DNA of 64,000 bases from Streptomyces sp. cg36 (GTDB taxonomy: Bacteria > Actinomycetota > Actinomycetes > Streptomycetales > Streptomycetaceae), in the NCBI RefSeq assembly GCF_041080675.1, contig NZ_CP163520.1, positions 8,027,501 to 8,091,500 on the forward strand. The letters are read 5' to 3'. Positions 26,423 to 36,105 of the stretch are shown here, piece after piece (the stretch's first letter is position 1; every line of letters starts with the position of its first letter). The notes beneath the pieces were generated by a model. That model saw nothing but the letters and a program-made list of their open reading frames with translations, did not search any database and was not told the origin of the DNA. A program made the position numbers and the translations under genes.

Positions 26423-27664
26423 TCATCGCACGGCCGGAAGCTTGCCAGGAGCGCCGAATCGCGCGCCGTGGGCTTCCGGGCCGAGTGCGGTCATGACGGC
26501 GAGGAGTACGGCGACGCCCACGACGAACCAGGACATGACGAACGCGTAGTCGTTTCCGCGCAGGGCGGCCAGATGGGTCAGGAGAGGTGCGGTGATCGAC
26601 GCGAGGAGGTTGCCGCCCTGATAGGCGAAGCCTGGAAGGGTGCCGCGCACGGCGTCCGGTGAGAGCTCGTTGAGATGGACGGGCACGACTCCCCAGGCCC
26701 CCTGGACCATGATCTGCAGGAGGAACACGCCGATGCCGAGCAGAACGACCGAGCCTCCATAGGCCCACAGCGGCACCATGGGGATGGCGAGCAGGGCGGC
26801 GACGACGATGGCGCGGCGCCGTCCGATCTTCTCGGACCGGGCGCCGAAGAAGAGACCGCCGACGAGCGCGCCGCAGTTGAGCACGATGGTGAGCGTGGCC
26901 GTGGTGTGTGTGCCGAGGTGGAGCTGTTGCTTGAGGAAGGTCGGGTAGAGGTCCTGCGAGCCGTGGCTGAACATGTTGAACGCCATCATGAACACCACGA
27001 GGTAGACGAACAGCTTCCAGTGTCCCCTCATCGTCTCGAAGAAACCGGGCCTGACGGCGGTGGCGTTGGCACGCTTCCAGACAGGTGACTCGGGCACACT
27101 GCGGCGGATGAAGAGGATGAGGAGCGCGGGCACGACTCCAAGGGCGAACATGCCGCGCCAGCCGATGTGGTTGAAGAGCACAAGGTAGACGAGTCCGGCG
27201 AGCAGGTACCCGGCCGCGTAGCCCTCTTGCAGCAGCCCCGAGACGACGCCTCGTGTCTTCACCGGGACCGACTCCATGGCGAGCGACCCGCCGATACCCC
27301 ACTCGCCGCCCATCGCGACACCGAACAGGGCGCGCAGCACGAGGAGCACCATGAGCGAGGGTGCGAGGGCGGACGCCGCTTCGAGGACCGCGAAGAGCAC
27401 GACATTGATCATGAGGATCGGGCGGCGCCCGTAACGGTCGGCCAGCCGGCCGAAGAGGAGGGCGCCGACCGGACGTGTCGCGAGCGTCAGTGTCAGGGAG
27501 AAGGCGACGGCGGTGATGCCCGTCCGGAAGTCGTGGGCGATCTCCGTGATCACGAAGACGAGGAGAAAGTAGTCGAACGCGTCGAGCGTCCAGCCGAGGA
27601 AGCTGGCGAGCACGACCTTGCGTTGAGTGGGGTCGAGCTCGCGCACTGTGGAGAGGAGGCGCAT
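26423..27664 (-). CDS. MFS transporter, SHS/AAHS-like organic acid symporter
   Basis: A 413-residue, 12-helix major facilitator protein. FLGWTLDAFDYFLLVFV in helix 1 is the mark of the sialate/lactate:H+ (SHS) and aromatic acid:H+ symporters. Motif A is seen as GRLADRYGRRPIL near residue 72, the helix 4-5 region as RALFGVAMGGEWGIGGSLAME near 111-131, and the second motif A as GARSEKIGRRRAI near 270. Import of an organic or aromatic acid with protons is the expected role. The ribosome binding site before the ATG is weak. With the downstream amidohydrolase it forms a plausible uptake-and-hydrolysis pair. Confidence 0.85.
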   Translation of the reverse strand: MRLLSTVRELDPTQRKVVLASFLGWTLDAFDYFLLVFVITEIAHDFRTGITAVAFSLTLTLATRPVGALLFGRLADRYGRRPILMINVVLFAVLEAASALAPSLMVLLVLRALFGVAMGGEWGIGGSLAMESVPVKTRGVVSGLLQEGYAAGYLLAGLVYLVLFNHIGWRGMFALGVVPALLILFIRRSVPESPVWKRANATAVRPGFFETMRGHWKLFVYLVVFMMAFNMFSHGSQDLYPTFLKQQLHLGTHTTATLTIVLNCGALVGGLFFGARSEKIGRRRAIVVAALLAIPMVPLWAYGGSVVLLGIGVFLLQIMVQGAWGVVPVHLNELSPDAVRGTLPGFAYQGGNLLASITAPLLTHLAALRGNDYAFVMSWFVVGVAVLLAVMTALGPEAHGARFGAPGKLPAVR

Positions 27665-28276
27665 GGTCTACGGGTGCTTTCGTTTCAGACCGCTGGTCAG
27701 CCGGGCCGACGCGCGATGACTTCTTCATGGAGTCGATGCTCGTTGGCTATGGCCGGCGCCGGGGTCGGTCAGCGGGCGGGTTGCGCGGCCCGCTGTCGCT
27801 CCTCCACATGGCTGTCCCCTGGCGGCTGGCCACGGTGCGACGACCCGGGGGAGGCACCGTGCGAAAGGGCTCCGGTACGTGTCGGGCATCGGTGAGGGGT
27901 AGTTGATCGCCGTCGGCCGTGGTGTGCCGGGTCGACGGGCAAGTGGACCGCCCGACCGGCCGCTTGGTGGAGTGCGCCGGGGAGGATGCCGGTGCAAGGG
28001 CGGAGCCGTCTCCCCGGTCGACGTGCTCAGAGGGTGGACGATCATGAAGAAGGGAGTGGCGGCCGACTGGCCGCGGTGGCGGTGCCGGTGATTCCGGTGA
28101 GCCCCGCTCGGACGGCGTCGCCGCCTTCACCCCCGAGCACGCCTGTTACGCCGTAACGCGATGCGGACCTCGGCCGGGTCGTGCCGCAGTCCGGTGCCGC
28201 GCCTGACGAATCCGACAAACCTGGCTACGAGGCTGGCCTGTCGGATCGGGGCGCGGCGAACCGCCCTTGCTACGTC
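27665..28276. other. Gene-poor region with possible remnants
   Basis: 612 bases. At 28044 a short frame begins MKKGVAA, and if one base is skipped it continues as a hydrophobic, signal-peptide-like stretch (LAAVAVPVIPVSPA) to a stop at about 28155. This may be a frameshifted leader of a lost secreted protein. GTTACG/CGTAAC at 28145-28157 is a 6-bp inverted repeat. No intact gene was seen. Confidence 0.35.
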
Positions 28277-29074
28277 CTAATTCTCCGGCTCCCAGGCACG
28301 CAGCAGGTCGAGCAGTCCTGCGTCTCCGTCAAGGTGCAAGGAAGCGACCTTGATGCGGTCGTACAGGTACAGGACCAACTCGCTGGCCGTGCCGTGGACG
28401 GCGGCGCCGGCTGCGTCCAGGTCCTCGCCGGTCGTGGCGGTGGGCGCGGGGATGCGGGCCGAGCGTGCGCCGTCGCCGTCGACCGTGAGGCGCCAGGAGC
28501 GGCCCTCGGAGGCGTGGAAGTCGAACGTCGTGTGCTCGTGCGGCCAGGCACTGAGTGAGGCGACGCAGGTGAACAGGAACTCCTCGACACCGTCGAGGGC
28601 GACTCCGGTCGGCAGCGGCTGCGGGGCGCCCCCGGCGAGCTGGGCGTCGTAGCTGTGCACCGCGCTCTCCTGGACCCGGTGCCGGGCCACTCCGCCGGAG
28701 GTGCGCGGCGTCTGCAGGTCACTCCACCACGCCCAGCTGCCGGTGTCCGGGCCCGCCTCGCGCAGCACGCCCAGCAGCAGGTCTGTCGACTCCTCCAGCC
28801 AGGTCAGCAGGGCCTCACGCTCCCGCGGCACCTCCAGAGCGGCGCGCGCCTCGGCGGCCCCGGGCGGGGGAGCGTCGGCGGGCCCCGCGCCCACGATGGC
28901 GGCCCAGAAACGGTCTCCCCCACCCAGGTGCCTGGCCAGATCGAACAGCGTCCACCCCGGGCAGGTCGGCACCGGCGCGTCGAGGCTGGGCGCTGCGGCG
29001 ACCGCGGCGCGGAAGGCGGTCGACCGCTCGTCGATCAGTCGCAGCAGGTCAGGGAACTCAGGATTCTTTTCCAC
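28277..29074 (-). CDS. Maleylpyruvate isomerase-family mycothiol-dependent protein
   Basis: A 265-residue protein of the mycothiol-dependent maleylpyruvate isomerase N-terminal (DinB-like four-helix) family. The signature CPGWTLFDLARHLGGGDRFW near residues 38-57 supplies the first metal His, and RHRVQESAVHSYDAQ near 135-149 supplies the other two. The C-terminal domain (about 155-260) is the alpha/beta sterol-carrier-like part usual in this group. Family members use mycothiol, the actinobacterial thiol, for isomerisation or detoxification. The start is a GTG with a weak ribosome binding site. Substrate unknown. Confidence 0.85.
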   Translation of the reverse strand: MEKNPEFPDLLRLIDERSTAFRAAVAAAPSLDAPVPTCPGWTLFDLARHLGGGDRFWAAIVGAGPADAPPPGAAEARAALEVPREREALLTWLEESTDLLLGVLREAGPDTGSWAWWSDLQTPRTSGGVARHRVQESAVHSYDAQLAGGAPQPLPTGVALDGVEEFLFTCVASLSAWPHEHTTFDFHASEGRSWRLTVDGDGARSARIPAPTATTGEDLDAAGAAVHGTASELVLYLYDRIKVASLHLDGDAGLLDLLRAWEPEN

Positions 29075-29215
29075 GCCGGATGTCTATCACCGCGCACCGA
29101 TGATCGGACAGCGATTTTCGCCGCCGCCGAGTGGCCTTCGCAGGCGTCGCTGTTGGCCCGGTGCGGCCGTTGAGGCCCGGGATCCGGGTGGGCCGTCCCG
29201 TCGCGATCCGTTGCG

Positions 29216-30325
29216 TCAGGGGGTCGCGCGGAGGGCTGTGGCGGAGAACCACGGGTTCCTGCCGAGCACCCATACGGAGACGTGGCTGACGCCGAGCTTC
29301 TGGAGGAGGGCGAGCTTGGTGTCCATGCCCTGCTGGTCGGTGTAGTCGTAGAGCGTGCCGTCGGACGTCCAACGGATCTCGCCGGAGTCCGCGTCCCGCT
29401 GTTCGGCGATCTCGGCCGGGCCGTCGGCGTGGCCCGGTGCCTCGCGGACTGCGGCTGCGGTGAGGCTTTCCTTGATCTTGGCCGGGGCGCACGGGTCGGG
29501 GGAGGAGAAGCCGTAGGAAGCCAGACCGATGACGAGTCTGTCCTTGTCGGGCACCCGGGACTGGGCGTAGGCGACGGTGTCGCGTACCCAGTTGTGCGGG
29601 GAGATGGGCCAACAGGGCTGCCCTTGCGGGGTGTTGAACTGGCGGCCGTAGTCCATCACCACCAGCTGGTCCACACCTGTTTTCATGACCCCGCGGTAGT
29701 CGAACACCGAGTCCGAGTCGCGGGTCTGGGCCGGGGCGTCGACCTGGAGTTTGAGGCCGGCCCGGTGCAGGCCGCGCGCCAGTTCGGCGAGGAAGGCTTC
29801 GTAGCCCTGCTCGTCCTCGGCCGTCCACGCCCAGAAGTCCTCGAAGTCGATGTCGACGCCGGTGAAGCCGATGCGCTGGGCGAATTCGGTGAGCTTGGCG
29901 GCGGCGTCCGTGCGGCGGTCGGGGTCGTTGACCAGGCTGGACACGGTGGCGTGGTCCATCGCGGAGACGGTGGTGTACTGAGCGGCGGAGTGCGCCTTGA
30001 CGTCCGCGGCGTTGGCCTCGCTGTAGCCGTTGCATGGGTGGGTCCCGGTGTCCAGCAGGGTCAGCGCGCCGTGCGGGTCCACGTCCCAGTACTGGGGTTT
30101 GAGTACGCCGGAACGCAGACGGCCGTCACGGTACTCCGCGGGGGCGTTGCACGTGTCCTCACCGGAAGAGCCGGGGTAGATCCATGCCTCCAGCGAGGTC
30201 GATGCGGGCCTGGCGGGGGCCGGTGTCGTCGCGCTGGGTCGCTCCTGGCCCGGGTGAGATGCGGCGGTACAGCCAACGAGCCCGGTGGCGAGGGCGATGG
30301 TGAGAAGAAGCCGGGCTCTGAACAT
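29216..30325 (-). CDS. GH18-family chitinase-like lipoprotein
   Basis: A 369-residue exported lipoprotein. The N-terminus (MFRARLLLTIALATGLVGC) ends in a lipobox with the acylated Cys at residue 19. The GH18 catalytic motif appears as FTGVDIDFEDF near residues 155-165, with the catalytic Glu in place. VVMDYGRQF near 225 matches the YD strand and SVWVLGRNPW near 355 the closing Trp strand. This layout fits glycosyl hydrolase family 18 proteins of the chitinase/endoglycosidase/spore hydrolase group. GGAAAGG lies 5 bases before the ATG at 30325. The surface-anchored enzyme probably acts on an N-acetylglucosamine polymer or glycan. Confidence 0.82.
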   Translation of the reverse strand: MFRARLLLTIALATGLVGCTAASHPGQERPSATTPAPARPASTSLEAWIYPGSSGEDTCNAPAEYRDGRLRSGVLKPQYWDVDPHGALTLLDTGTHPCNGYSEANAADVKAHSAAQYTTVSAMDHATVSSLVNDPDRRTDAAAKLTEFAQRIGFTGVDIDFEDFWAWTAEDEQGYEAFLAELARGLHRAGLKLQVDAPAQTRDSDSVFDYRGVMKTGVDQLVVMDYGRQFNTPQGQPCWPISPHNWVRDTVAYAQSRVPDKDRLVIGLASYGFSSPDPCAPAKIKESLTAAAVREAPGHADGPAEIAEQRDADSGEIRWTSDGTLYDYTDQQGMDTKLALLQKLGVSHVSVWVLGRNPWFSATALRATP

Positions 30326-30841
30326 GAGCGCCTTTCCATGAGGGAGCGCTGCCATGGACGCTCGCGACCAGCTGATCCTCTCAGGCAGGCGCTGATCGAA
30401 GTGGCGCGCGCCCAGTGCTGTCCGGATTGCGCGCGGCGGCCGGTCGACCGGGTCCGCTCTTCATGCCGTCTGCCCTGCGAGGGCGGGGCTGTGCGCCCAC
30501 TGCGGAGGGGGCGGTGACCGCCATGTGTCGGTGACCGGCATATAGTGGTTCCATGAACGACCGAGCGGTGCGGGAACCGACCCTGTTCCTCTTGGCGGCA
30601 CTCGTCGGCGAGCCGCACCACGGCTACGCGACAGCGCGTGAGGTGGTGGTGATCCCGGGGTCGGGCGGATCGCGGCCAGAGCCCCCGGGCTGATGCGTCC
30701 GACGGTGCTGGTGCGGCGACCTGCCCGTCGCCGCGCAATTCGACGTACCGCCTCTGGATCTCTCCCGGACGCGCGGTGGCCGTTCCCTTCTCTGCTGGCC
30801 CGTGGTCATCCGTGACTGGCCACCTCGCGACAGGAGTTTCC
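30326..30841. other. Intergenic region containing a PadR remnant
   Basis: 516 bases between the divergent GH18 gene and the acyltransferase. The only recognisable content is the PadR remnant at 30553-30693. The sequence after it, to 30841, has no clear homology. Confidence 0.4.
30553..30693 (+). pseudogene. Truncated PadR-family regulator
   Basis: The frame starts MNDRAVREPTLFLLAALVGE, then PHHGYATAREVV. This is the first helix and the start of the winged-helix domain of PadR regulators (typical opening REPT-x-L-x-LxAL-x-x-x-HGY). Similarity ends after about 32 residues and the frame stops at codon 47, whereas PadR proteins are at least 100 residues. A TATAGT-like -10 element lies 10 bases before the ATG. 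It is a 5' remnant, probably from a deletion that brought the acyltransferase close. Confidence 0.6.
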
Positions 30842-32032
30842 GTGTCAGTTTCCTCGCCCGTTGCCGTGGGCGGTCCGCCGGCCGCCGCCGTCGAGCAGTC
30901 CACCCTGTCCGCGTCGGCCGGCGGCGCCCGTCTGGCCGGGGTCGACGGGTTGCGGATGCTCGCCGCGCTCGCCGTGGCGCTGTATCACTACCTGGGCACC
31001 CCCACGCCACGTTTTTGGGGCGAGGCGTACGACTTGCCGCAGGTGGCGCCGCTGCTTCACGCGGTAAGTGGCTATGGCTGGCTGGGAGTCGAGGCGTTCT
31101 TCCTGATCAGTGGCTTCGCCATCTGCATGAGCTGCTGGGGCCGGACTCCGGCGCAGTTCGCAGTCTCCCGGGTGGCCCGGCTCTTCCCGCTCTACTGGGC
31201 CGTCGTCCTGATCGTCGTCGCGGTGGGGCTCGTCGCGGTGAGCGCCGGACAGCGTTCGGGAGCCCCCACGGACCTGCGCACCACGCTCGGCAATCTGACG
31301 ATGATCCCCGGCCCGCTGGGTGTGGACTTCACCGCCGGTGTCGCCTGGACGCTCTGGGTGGAAGCCCGTTTCTACCTCCTGATGGGCGTGCTGCTGCTGA
31401 TCGGGCTGACCTACCGGCGCGTCATAGCCTTCGGAGGACTCTGGCTCGTCCTGGCGTCCATCGGCCGCGAACTCCACTCCGACGTCCTGGACGAGCTCCT
31501 GCTGACCCAGTACGCGGGACTGTTCGTGGCCGGGATCGGGCTGTACCTGATGCACCGCTTCGGCGCGAACCTGCTGCTGTGGCTGCTGGTGGGCTTCGCC
31601 TGGTGCTACACCCTGACCGTTCTGGACGACCGGGTCGCCACGCATCCCACGTCCACGTGGGGGGTCAGCGCGGCCGTACTCACCGGGTTCCTCCTCCTGC
31701 TCGCGTTGACCGGCCCCGGCCCGTTGCGCCACGTCCGGTGGCGCCCCCTCGTATACGCCGGAGCCTTGACCTACCCCTTCTACCTCGTCCACCAGAGTCT
31801 CGGTATCCCCGTCACCCGTGGCATCCTCAAGACCGTCCCCGGCCTCGGCCTGCTTCCGTGCGTCGCTCTCGGACTCCTCCTCTCCCTGCTGCTGGCCGCG
31901 GCCCTGAACCGTTGGGTCGACCGCAAGCTCGGACGGCTGCTGCGTCACCACCTCACCCGGTCCCTGAACCCCGCCCCCATCGCGCCGGACAGGCCCGTAC
32001 GAGGCCGTGGCGCAGCTGCCCTGGAGCGCTGA
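30842..32032 (+). CDS. Membrane acyltransferase (acyltransferase 3/OafA family)
   Basis: A 396-residue membrane protein with about ten helices. The family opening GVDGLRMLAALAVALYHYLG (near residues 36-55) has the conserved catalytic His in helix 1. GVEAFFLISGFAI near 85-97 and the RVARLFPLYW motif near 113-122 follow. The final helices carry ALTYPFYLVHQSLGIPVTR near 310. Such enzymes move O-acyl groups across the membrane onto sugars, antibiotics or wall polymers. The GTG start at 30842 is set by AGGAG 5 bases upstream. An ATG at 30776 would add an odd extension. No glycan cluster lies around it, so the substrate is open. Confidence 0.88.
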   Translation: MSVSSPVAVGGPPAAAVEQSTLSASAGGARLAGVDGLRMLAALAVALYHYLGTPTPRFWGEAYDLPQVAPLLHAVSGYGWLGVEAFFLISGFAICMSCWGRTPAQFAVSRVARLFPLYWAVVLIVVAVGLVAVSAGQRSGAPTDLRTTLGNLTMIPGPLGVDFTAGVAWTLWVEARFYLLMGVLLLIGLTYRRVIAFGGLWLVLASIGRELHSDVLDELLLTQYAGLFVAGIGLYLMHRFGANLLLWLLVGFAWCYTLTVLDDRVATHPTSTWGVSAAVLTGFLLLLALTGPGPLRHVRWRPLVYAGALTYPFYLVHQSLGIPVTRGILKTVPGLGLLPCVALGLLLSLLLAAALNRWVDRKLGRLLRHHLTRSLNPAPIAPDRPVRGRGAAALER

Positions 32033-32297
32033 ACGGCGCTCTGGACCGGTGAACAGCGCTCTGGCACCTTGTCGGGCGAGGTCCCCGTCACCGGCGAGCT
32101 CGGCCATGCCGATCCGCGCCACTGGGCCGGATCCCCCGCGCAAGCGCGTCATACCCGTCCGACCGGGTGAGCCTCGGGCTGGGCACACGGAGATCGATCG
32201 GGCAGGGGGAAGACTCGGGCGGTGAAGACGATGACCGAGCCGGGTTGGTGCCCAGAGGCGGGACTTCGGACCCATTCGTGTACCGAGGAGGCACCTG

Positions 32298-32876
32298 ATG
32301 GACCGCGAGGGCTCTGAGATCCGGCACCAGTCACCGTTCGAGCGGACGATGTATGTCCTGCGTGCGCTGACCTTGGCCGGTCTCGTGACGGTCCTGTACT
32401 ACGCGGCACCACTTGACCGGGGTGTGGGCGTGGGAACCGTGGCCCTGCTGGTCGCCGCTCTGATCGTCTTCGGGTGTCTGCTCCTCTGGCAGATCTTCGC
32501 TATCACTCGTGCGAAATATCCGAGGCTGCGCGCCATCGAGACAGTGGCGCTCGCGACGCCACTGTTCCTGGTCCTCTTCGCGGCCACGTACTTCCTGCTC
32601 GCCCACGACGTCCCCGGGTCGTTCTCGGAACCGTTGAGCCGGACCGACGCCCTCTACTTCACCGTCTCGGTGTTCGTGACCGTGGGATTCGGCGACGTCG
32701 TTCCCACCAGCGAAGCGGCCCGCGCCCTGACCTGCGGGCAAATGATGGCCGACCTTGTCGTGCTGGCGGCGCTGGGCAAGGCGGTGTTCGGTGCTGTGAA
32801 GGTGGGACTGCGCCATCGCCAGTCGACCGACGACGCCCGGCGTGGGCCTGGATTGCCTCATGAGGATGCCGAATAG
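32298..32876 (+). CDS. Two-pore-loop-type potassium channel subunit
   Basis: A 192-residue membrane protein with about four helices. The first pair spans residues about 17-68. The pore module has an outer helix near 88-106 (LFLVLFAATYFLLA), a pore helix with the selectivity filter VTVGFGDVVP near 130-139, and an inner helix near 150-165. The VGFGD filter is a recognised variant of TVGYGD. It should conduct K+ across the cytoplasmic membrane as a tetramer. No RCK or other ligand-gating domain is present. The ATG at 32298 is preceded by GAGGAGG, a strong ribosome binding site. Confidence 0.88.
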   Translation: MDREGSEIRHQSPFERTMYVLRALTLAGLVTVLYYAAPLDRGVGVGTVALLVAALIVFGCLLLWQIFAITRAKYPRLRAIETVALATPLFLVLFAATYFLLAHDVPGSFSEPLSRTDALYFTVSVFVTVGFGDVVPTSEAARALTCGQMMADLVVLAALGKAVFGAVKVGLRHRQSTDDARRGPGLPHEDAE

Positions 32877-33021
32877 TGCTGGTGCGTCCCGACGCCCCGC
32901 TGAAACGCCAGGTCCAGGACCTCGGCGACGACCGTTGCCGGCGTGTCCTGGTACGTGACGGATCGTTTGGCAGCACATGACGTCCGAACCATCTGCCGCA
33001 GTCGCGCGGCGGGGCCCAAAG

Positions 33022-33287
33022 TGGAACCACTGCTGCTCACCGAGCACGAGAAGGCCGTGCTGGAGCAGTGGTCACAGCGCACCGCGTACGCCCGCACGCT
33101 GGCTGCGCGGGCGCAGGTCATCCTGGCGTGTGCGGGACCACACGTGCCGCTCATCGCCTCAGTCGCCCGCGACTTGCGGGTCAGTACGGAAACGGTCAGC
33201 CGGTGGCGACGCCGCTTCCTGGCCCACCGCCTCGACAGCCTCACCACGGGCCCCGACCCCGTCCCGAACGGACGCTCTCAGGGCTGA
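33022..33287 (+). pseudogene. IS630-family transposase, N-terminal remnant
   Basis: The sequence VEPLLLTEHEKAVLEQWSQ, then ARAQVILACA, VARDLRVSTETVSRWRRRF and HRLDSLTTGPDP matches the helix-turn-helix N-terminus of IS630-type transposases. The frame ends after 88 residues, and the DDE catalytic domain is missing downstream, where an XRE regulator begins. The upstream start is uncertain. It is a scar of a former insertion. Confidence 0.6.
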
Positions 33288-33476
33288 CCCCTGCGCCAGC
33301 AGCGCAGATCCTTGCGGACTGCCCTGGTGCTATGGAGGCGTCGCCGGGCGGTGGCTGGGGCCCGGCGCCATCGGTGGGTACAGGGTGTCCGGATTACGTC
33401 ACTCCCTCCAAGGTTGGTGTGTCGGGAGTGGGTAGGGTGCGGCATCTCGTGGCGGACCGAGGACGGGGTGGTGGGT

Positions 33477-34466
33477 ATGCGGGCGTTCGGCCGGACCATG
33501 AAACTACTGCGTCGGCGTGCGGGGTTGTCCCAGCCGGCGCTGGCAGCGAAGGTGTTCGTCTCCCAACCCACCATCAGCCGCCTGGAGTCGGGCACACGAA
33601 CCCCTGATCCTACGCTCGCCAGACTCCTCGACGAGGCACTCGGCGCCCGGGGCGCGCTGGCCGGCCTGATCCCGGAAGACCCCGACCGGGCCGACTTCGA
33701 GGCCCGCAGACCGGAGCTGGTGGACAGAGCGAAGATCGTCGACGTGGAGCAAGGGCTCGTCCGGTTACGCATGCTGGAGGACCAGTCCTCTTCGGCGGAC
33801 GTCACGCCGATGGTCGCCGCGCGGGCAGAGATGGCCCTGCGTACGGCGCGGGACGCGCCGTACGCCCTGCGCGCCGGCGCGATCGGCGCGGCGGCCATGG
33901 GCGCCGCCTACCTCGGCTGGTGCCACTTCCTGGCCGGGCGGTACGAGGCGGCGGAGCGGACCCTGGACGCCGCGGTGGCCTATGCCTACGAGTCGAGGGC
34001 ACCTGACCGTCTCGAACGCACGATGAGTTACCGGGGTGTGCTGGAACTGGTCTGCGGCAGCGCTGCCGCCGCGGCCTGCATGTTCGACGCGTCGCGCCAG
34101 GACACGGGCGCGCATCCCGCCCTGCGCGCCTATGACGCCGGGCAGCAGGCGCGGGCGCTCGCGCACGCGGGCGAGCGGCGCGAGGCGGACCGGCTGCTGC
34201 TGGAAGCGGACCGGCTGGCCGACACGGTCGACTACGCCGATCTGCCGGTGGGGGCGTACTGGTACACGCCGGGGTGGCTCGCCCTGCGCCGAGGTGTGGC
34301 GATGCTGGCACAGGGACGTATCAACCTGGCGCAGCAGGAGATCGAGCAGGGGTATGCCGCGATGCCCGCACAGCATCGGCAGGCCCACTGGGCACGGCAG
34401 TGGATCGACGCCATCCACGGGGACCAGGAACCCTCCGACTTGATCCATCCGCGACAGCGGCGGTGA
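33477..34466 (+). CDS. XRE-family regulator with TPR-like sensor domain
   Basis: A 329-residue protein. The N-terminal helix-turn-helix (residues about 5-60) reads FGRTMKLLRRRAGLSQPALA, then VSQPTISRLESG and a Cro/C1-type ending. The remaining 270 residues are all-helical Ala-rich repeats typical of TPR sensor domains (ALRAGAIGAAAMGAAYLGW, AYDAGQQARALAHAGERREA), as in many Streptomyces developmental or quorum regulators. It would bind DNA and sense a peptide or small ligand. ATG 33477 is chosen, and in-frame GTGs at 33468 and 33471 sit closer to the GAGGACGGGG element and remain possible. It lies directly after an IS630 remnant. Confidence 0.85.
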   Translation: MRAFGRTMKLLRRRAGLSQPALAAKVFVSQPTISRLESGTRTPDPTLARLLDEALGARGALAGLIPEDPDRADFEARRPELVDRAKIVDVEQGLVRLRMLEDQSSSADVTPMVAARAEMALRTARDAPYALRAGAIGAAAMGAAYLGWCHFLAGRYEAAERTLDAAVAYAYESRAPDRLERTMSYRGVLELVCGSAAAAACMFDASRQDTGAHPALRAYDAGQQARALAHAGERREADRLLLEADRLADTVDYADLPVGAYWYTPGWLALRRGVAMLAQGRINLAQQEIEQGYAAMPAQHRQAHWARQWIDAIHGDQEPSDLIHPRQRR

Positions 34467-34859
34467 GGCGTACGCGCTGATCCACGTTGTCCGCGTCCGG
34501 CCAGAGGCATAATTCCCCCCTTCCGCGGTCCGAAATGATCGACGCCTTCGGGGCTCCGGCCGCAGCGACGGTTGTAGCGGCCCCGCACAGTGCAGAAACC
34601 GCCGTCGGTTCCTCGTGGAATCCGGGAACACGGGCCACCCTAGAAGAGGCCGTGACCACTCACAATCGCCACGCCCGAGCCGGAATAATATTCCATGCCG
34701 AGGTGAGGGGTTTTGCCGCCTCGCGATGGGGTGCAGTATCTGGGCGACGGTTTCTCTGCCGCACCTCAGCATGGGAAAAGTACGTGAATTGCCGTGCTGG
34801 GCAGAGGCAGTTGTGAGGAGTGCGGGACTGATCCCGCTGAATTCCACTAGGAGGCTGGC
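34467..34859. other. Intergenic region with A/T-rich palindrome
   Basis: 393 bases upstream of the propeller gene. GGAATA-A-TATTCC (34682-34694) is a perfect inverted repeat with a one-base centre in an unusually A/T-rich patch, about 165 bases before the start. It looks like an operator or promoter element. No gene was recognised. Confidence 0.4.
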
Positions 34860-35987
<1,128 letters not shown>

Positions 35988-36105
35988 CTGGACCGGTCGG
36001 GCCGTGTCGCAGGCGGCTGAGGCATGGGGTCCGTTTTCGGTCGCCGGGGCGCCCGTTCGGGGGCGCGCGGGGGTCGGCGGCACGGGTGCGGGGAAGCGAT
36101 CAGGG

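Noticed and set aside
28044..28155. A small secreted-protein gene
   Set aside because: A signal-like sequence appears only if a frameshift is assumed after seven codons. It is too short to claim as a gene.
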